DNA of 64,000 bases from Lactiplantibacillus daoliensis (GTDB taxonomy: Bacteria > Bacillota > Bacilli > Lactobacillales > Lactobacillaceae). Positions 60,833 through 64,000 of the stretch are shown here, piece by piece; position 1 is the first letter of the stretch; each line of letters opens with the position of its first letter. Location of the stretch: NCBI RefSeq assembly GCF_005405005.1, contig NZ_BJDH01000006.1:124001-188000 (forward strand), written 5' to 3'. The position numbers and the translations under genes were made by a program. The notes beneath the pieces are model-generated. The model did not search any database. It saw only the letters and a program-made list of their open reading frames with translations, and was not told the DNA's origin.

Positions 60833-61654
60833 ATGTTACTATTTCAAGCATTTTTAATTTCTATATTTTGTTATTTGGGCGCACTTAGTACCCCATGGTT
60901 ATTTGGCTTAACTGGCGGTTGGTACACATTGTCACGGCCATTGGTTTCAGGATTAATTATCGGGATTATTGTTGGTGATGTGACACGTGGGATTATTATT
61001 GGTGTGGCTGTTCAAGCGGTATACATTGCGTTAGTTACACCTGGTGGGCAGATGCCGGCTGATCTTAACTTTGTTGCTTACCCAGCAATTGCCTTGGCAG
61101 TGTTATCGAATGCTTCAACTGGTGTTGCTGTGACATTGGCAACCACGATTGGGGTAATTGGGACGATTGTTTTCAATTTATTCCAAGTTGGGAATTCGTT
61201 CTGGAATCATCGTGCAGCCACAGCGATTGAAGAAGGCAATGAACGGTCTTTCCACGTTAACACGGTTTGGGGTCCTCAAATCTTTAACTTTTTACTTCGT
61301 TTTATCCCTTCATTTTTAGTCATCTATTTTGGTGCTGGGTTTGCTAAAACGATGCTCAACAGTATGCCTAAGTACATCTTAGATGTCATGACTTTCCTAG
61401 GTGGCGCCTTGCCAGCATTAGGGATCGTCATGTTACTAACCGTTGTGATTAAGAAAAACTATATGTGGGCGTTCTTCCTGTTCGGTTTTGTTGCGATTGT
61501 ATTTCTTAAATTGAATATGATAGCGTTAACAATGGTGGCCGTGATGGTTGCGATTATTTTCTACTTTGCCATTTCTAATGGTAATTCTTCAAAAGGCTCA
61601 ACTAACGGGACGGACAATAGTAGTGACAGTGGCGAAGATGAGGAGGAATTCTGA
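60833..61654 (+). CDS. mannose-family PTS EIIC
   Basis: The 273-residue membrane protein is of the EIIC(man) type: LISIFCYLGALSTPWLFGLTGGWYTLSRPLVSGLIIGIIVGD at the N-terminus (in segments) and the typical GVAVQAVYIALVTPGGQMPADLNFVAYPAIALAV substrate region. The C-terminus is a soluble Asn/Ser/Asp-rich tail, longer than in E. coli ManY. In this family EIIC with EIID is also the receptor of class IIa bacteriocins. ATG 60833 follows AGGAGG. Confidence 0.92.
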   Translation: MLLFQAFLISIFCYLGALSTPWLFGLTGGWYTLSRPLVSGLIIGIIVGDVTRGIIIGVAVQAVYIALVTPGGQMPADLNFVAYPAIALAVLSNASTGVAVTLATTIGVIGTIVFNLFQVGNSFWNHRAATAIEEGNERSFHVNTVWGPQIFNFLLRFIPSFLVIYFGAGFAKTMLNSMPKYILDVMTFLGGALPALGIVMLLTVVIKKNYMWAFFLFGFVAIVFLKLNMIALTMVAVMVAIIFYFAISNGNSSKGSTNGTDNSSDSGEDEEEF

Positions 61655-62487
61655 TGGATAACCAAACAAAATTATTAGATAAAAAAACTATTCATAAATC
61701 TTATGTTAGATGGATGATGTTTAACTTGGTTGCAACCAGTTACGAATTCTTGGAAGCATTCGGTTTTGCGTACGCGATGGAACCAGTCTTGAAAAAGCTG
61801 TATGAGCCAGATTCACCTGAGTATAAAGAAGCGCTGAAACGGCATGCTATTTTCTTCAATACTGAACCACAATTAGGGGCGCTTATTACTGGGATTACAG
61901 TTGGTTTAGAGGAACAACATGCTAGTGGTAATCAAGAAATTGATGGCGATTTTATTAGCAGTTTAAAGGTTGGTTTGATGGGGCCAATTGCTGGTATTGG
62001 TGATTCAATGATTCCGGGAATGTTGATTCCAATTTTGCTCTCGATTGGGATGGGCTTAGCCGGTGGTGGCAGCGTTTTAGGACCATTGTTCTATATCGTC
62101 GCTTATAACTTAATTGCAATTTTAGGCTCACGTTATTTATTCTATAAAGGTTATGAACTAGGAACGGCCTCCGTAGATCTATTTGTAGGTGACGTTGCTA
62201 AAAAAGTCACTCAAGCAATTACGGTCTTAGGGACAATCGTTACTGGCGGTGTTGCGGCATCTTATGTAAATGTGCCAGTTAATATTAAAATCCAGATGGC
62301 ACATACAAGTTTGGATATTCAGAAGATTTTAGATGGTATTTTTCCATCATTAGTACCCTTACTGGTTGTCTTTGTTTCTTGGTATTTCATGGCTAAAAAA
62401 CATGTGTCACCAATTAAATTGATTGTCGCGTATTTCATTATCGCTTTCGTTTGTTACGGAATCGGTTATGGCATCATGGCATTATAG
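61654..62487 (+). CDS. mannose-family PTS EIID
   Basis: The 277-residue membrane protein follows the EIID pattern: SYVRWMMFNLVATSYEFLEAFGFAYAMEPVLKKLY, FFNTEPQLGALITGITVGLEEQ and LMGPIAGIGDSMIPGMLIPILLSI, ending in two helices. It forms the membrane complex with EIIC. Its ATG overlaps the EIIC stop (TGATG), so translation is coupled. Confidence 0.92.
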   Translation: MDNQTKLLDKKTIHKSYVRWMMFNLVATSYEFLEAFGFAYAMEPVLKKLYEPDSPEYKEALKRHAIFFNTEPQLGALITGITVGLEEQHASGNQEIDGDFISSLKVGLMGPIAGIGDSMIPGMLIPILLSIGMGLAGGGSVLGPLFYIVAYNLIAILGSRYLFYKGYELGTASVDLFVGDVAKKVTQAITVLGTIVTGGVAASYVNVPVNIKIQMAHTSLDIQKILDGIFPSLVPLLVVFVSWYFMAKKHVSPIKLIVAYFIIAFVCYGIGYGIMAL

Positions 62488-62505
62488 TATGGAGGAAACA
62501 GGAAA

Positions 62506-62904
62506 ATGCAACTAATTTTAGTTAGTCACCCTGGTGTCGCAAGTGGTATGCAAAAAGCAGCGAACTTTATCGCAGGCACGACCGGAAACAGTGTTTGTGT
62601 TGAGTTAGACGAGCATGGTATTGAGGACTTTAAACAGCGAGTGAAAACGGTTATTGATCAGCTCGACAAGCGCGAACCAGTTAGATTGATTTCGGATATT
62701 CCAGCAGGTTCACCCGGTAATACGGCACTTGCTTTATTAAAGCAACAAGATTTCAATGTTGACTATTTATCTGGGATGAATCTTGGGATGATTTTAGATT
62801 TAATTTTGAGTGAGTCTGTCGATAGTGCACTAGCAGCAGGTAAGAGCAGTATTCAGCAATTTGATGAGGATACTGGGCCTGAAACAGAGGAAGAGGACTT
62901 TTAA
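62506..62904 (+). CDS. mannose-family PTS EIIA
   Basis: The 132-residue cytoplasmic protein has the EIIA(man) fold: LILVSHPGVASGM with His8 as the site phosphorylated by HPr, the IPAGSPGNTALALL segment and SGMNLGMILDLIL. The C-terminus is acidic. ATG 62506 follows TGGAGG. It is a separate gene rather than fused to EIIB as in E. coli ManX. Confidence 0.9.
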   Translation: MQLILVSHPGVASGMQKAANFIAGTTGNSVCVELDEHGIEDFKQRVKTVIDQLDKREPVRLISDIPAGSPGNTALALLKQQDFNVDYLSGMNLGMILDLILSESVDSALAAGKSSIQQFDEDTGPETEEEDF

Positions 62905-62919
62905 AGCGTCTGAAGTAAT

Positions 62920-62933
62920 GTTATATCAATATA
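62920..62933. promoter_or_regulatory. GntR operator 3 (inside the operon)
   Basis: GTTATATCAATATA lies between the EIIA stop and the ribosome site of the isomerase gene. It matches operators 1 and 2, so the regulator may act here as a roadblock or control an internal promoter. Confidence 0.6.
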
Positions 62934-62952
62934 AACATTAGGAGGATTTTAA

Positions 62953-64000
62953 ATGACTTACGATTTAACACCAACGACTAAGATTGAAAACTATGAGTTT
63001 GCTTTTAGCGGTTACCAACGAATTTCAACCTACTTGACAGAACAAATTGTTAATCAACTAAAGAAAAAAGCTGACGTTACAATTGCGATTGAGTGTTACC
63101 CAGGTGTGGATACGGATGACTTAAAACAGCAATTAGTTGATAAATTACCAGTTGATCAGAGTTACTTTGCGGATGATTATGCGATGACACCAGAGAGCTT
63201 GAATCAAAAAGTGGCCGATACAGTTACTGATGATCGCGTATTGGGTGTAATGTCGCATTATCAGGTTGCCGATTTTTATCCTGATATCAAGACTGTGCGC
63301 GCAGATATTGTCACCGGCTCTGGTGTAACAGTGGTATACGGTACCGGTGCGACAGTATTAGCTTCTAATCCAGATATATTAATTTATTGTGATTTGGCAC
63401 GTTGGGAAATTCAATTACGGTACCGTGCTGGAATGCCAAATTGGCAACAGGATAACGCAGACGAAGATCCACTACGGAAATTCAAACGCGGCTATTTCTT
63501 TGAATGGCGTATGGCTGATCGGTTAAAACGACAGTTATTACCCAAAACAGATTATTTGTTAGATACAAATGACAAATCAGAACCTAAATTAATTACTGGT
63601 AAAGATTTATTAGCCAGCCTAAAAGTACTGACCAAGCAGCCTTATCGGACTGTTCCATATTTCGATGCGAGCGTTTGGGGCGGGCAGTGGATGAAGCAAC
63701 ACTTTGATTTACCAGATAATGGGCAAAACTATGGTTGGGCTTTTGACGGTGTTCCAGAGGAAAATAGTTTGTATTTCCAATATGGTAAGGTTCGTATTGA
63801 GGTTCCAGCAATGGACCTAATGTTAACCAATCCGGAGAGTATTTTAGGTGATCGGGTTTTTGCTCGATTTGGTGCAGAATTTCCAATTCGCTTTGATTAT
63901 TTGGATACGATGTCCGGTGGCAATTTGAGCCTGCAAGTGCATCCAATGACTGAATATATTAAAGATAAATATGGAATGGCTTATACCCAAGATGAAAGTT
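62953..64000 (+). CDS. manA: class I mannose-6-phosphate-isomerase-like enzyme with extra N-terminal domain (partial, runs off the window)
   Basis: ATG 62953 follows TAGGAGG and the frame stays open to the window end (349 codons). The first ~215 residues form a domain without a classical P-loop but with a GTGATVL segment and FKRGYFFEWRMADRL, weakly like uridine-kinase-type proteins. From about 220 onward the sequence is a type I phosphomannose isomerase: FDASVWGGQWMKQHFDLP, GWAFDGVPEENS, ILGDRVFARFG and the zinc-binding LSLQVHP (His330). It would convert mannose-6-phosphate made by the upstream PTS to fructose-6-phosphate. The fusion and its place in the operon support this role. Confidence 0.8.
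   Translation, partial: MTYDLTPTTKIENYEFAFSGYQRISTYLTEQIVNQLKKKADVTIAIECYPGVDTDDLKQQLVDKLPVDQSYFADDYAMTPESLNQKVADTVTDDRVLGVMSHYQVADFYPDIKTVRADIVTGSGVTVVYGTGATVLASNPDILIYCDLARWEIQLRYRAGMPNWQQDNADEDPLRKFKRGYFFEWRMADRLKRQLLPKTDYLLDTNDKSEPKLITGKDLLASLKVLTKQPYRTVPYFDASVWGGQWMKQHFDLPDNGQNYGWAFDGVPEENSLYFQYGKVRIEVPAMDLMLTNPESILGDRVFARFGAEFPIRFDYLDTMSGGNLSLQVHPMTEYIKDKYGMAYTQDES

Overview
The window looks like the chromosome of a Lactiplantibacillus (L. plantarum-like) lactic acid bacterium. Three secreted proteins end in LPQTxE-type sorting signals, the sortase motif favoured by L. plantarum. Two of these also carry the KxYKxGKxW signal typical of lactobacilli. There is also a csc (WxL/DUF916) cell-surface cluster, many PTS and efflux genes, and catabolite-repression (cre-like) sites. 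No tRNA, rRNA, CRISPR array, phage or full insertion sequence is visible.

Layout. 1-2.5 kb: a partial secreted protein (minus strand), two long hairpin elements and a YjeM-type amino-acid antiporter. 3-12.3 kb: two giant tandem paralogous BspA-like adhesins. 12.6-14.7 kb: an EIIA-like protein lacking both active-site histidines, a Mor-type regulator and a zinc-ribbon membrane protein. 14.7-19.4 kb: an AraC regulator divergent from a PTS EIIC and a GH78 alpha-L-rhamnosidase. 19.6-25.7 kb: MATE exporter, MDR oxidoreductase, a DUF2207-like pseudogene, ROK fructokinase with a consensus cre, and a toxin-antitoxin pair with a frameshifted MqsR-like toxin. 25.8-32.6 kb: an OatA-type acyltransferase with a MORN protein, a LysR regulator divergent from an acetyltransferase/SDR operon, and a matrixin-like metalloprotease. 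33.7-38.6 kb: a MacB-like ABC transporter and a TetR/MFS drug-efflux pair. 39-43 kb: the csc cluster. 43.4-49.8 kb: VOC protein, MarR/ABC exporter pair, and LacI/GH4 6-phospho-glycosidase pair. 49.8-56.9 kb: SGNH protein, EamA transporter, ArsC-type reductase, an LPQTN adhesin and an ABC-2 exporter with its TetR regulator. 57-64 kb: a MazEF pair, an orphan EIIC, an enterocin-A-type immunity protein and a GntR-controlled mannose-family PTS operon ending in a mannose-6-phosphate-isomerase-like enzyme cut by the window edge.

The most unusual signal is not a gene. Four copies of an undescribed non-coding element (three of about 545-562 bp and one 140-bp internally deleted derivative) lie at 32720, 33289, 46284 and 50607. 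They begin with CTAAAGG, two copies have exact 7-bp target-site duplications, and their internal stems show compensatory base changes between copies. They behave like a MITE carrying a conserved folded RNA or DNA structure.

Functionally the window is an accessory, environment-facing region: adhesion (BspA-like proteins, csc complex, LPQTN adhesin), wall modification (OatA family), plant-glycoside and sugar use (rhamnosidase, GH4, fructokinase, mannose PTS), drug or peptide export (MATE, MFS, three ABC systems) and stress modules. Gene starts were chosen from ribosome binding sites, so many are shorter than the longest open frame.
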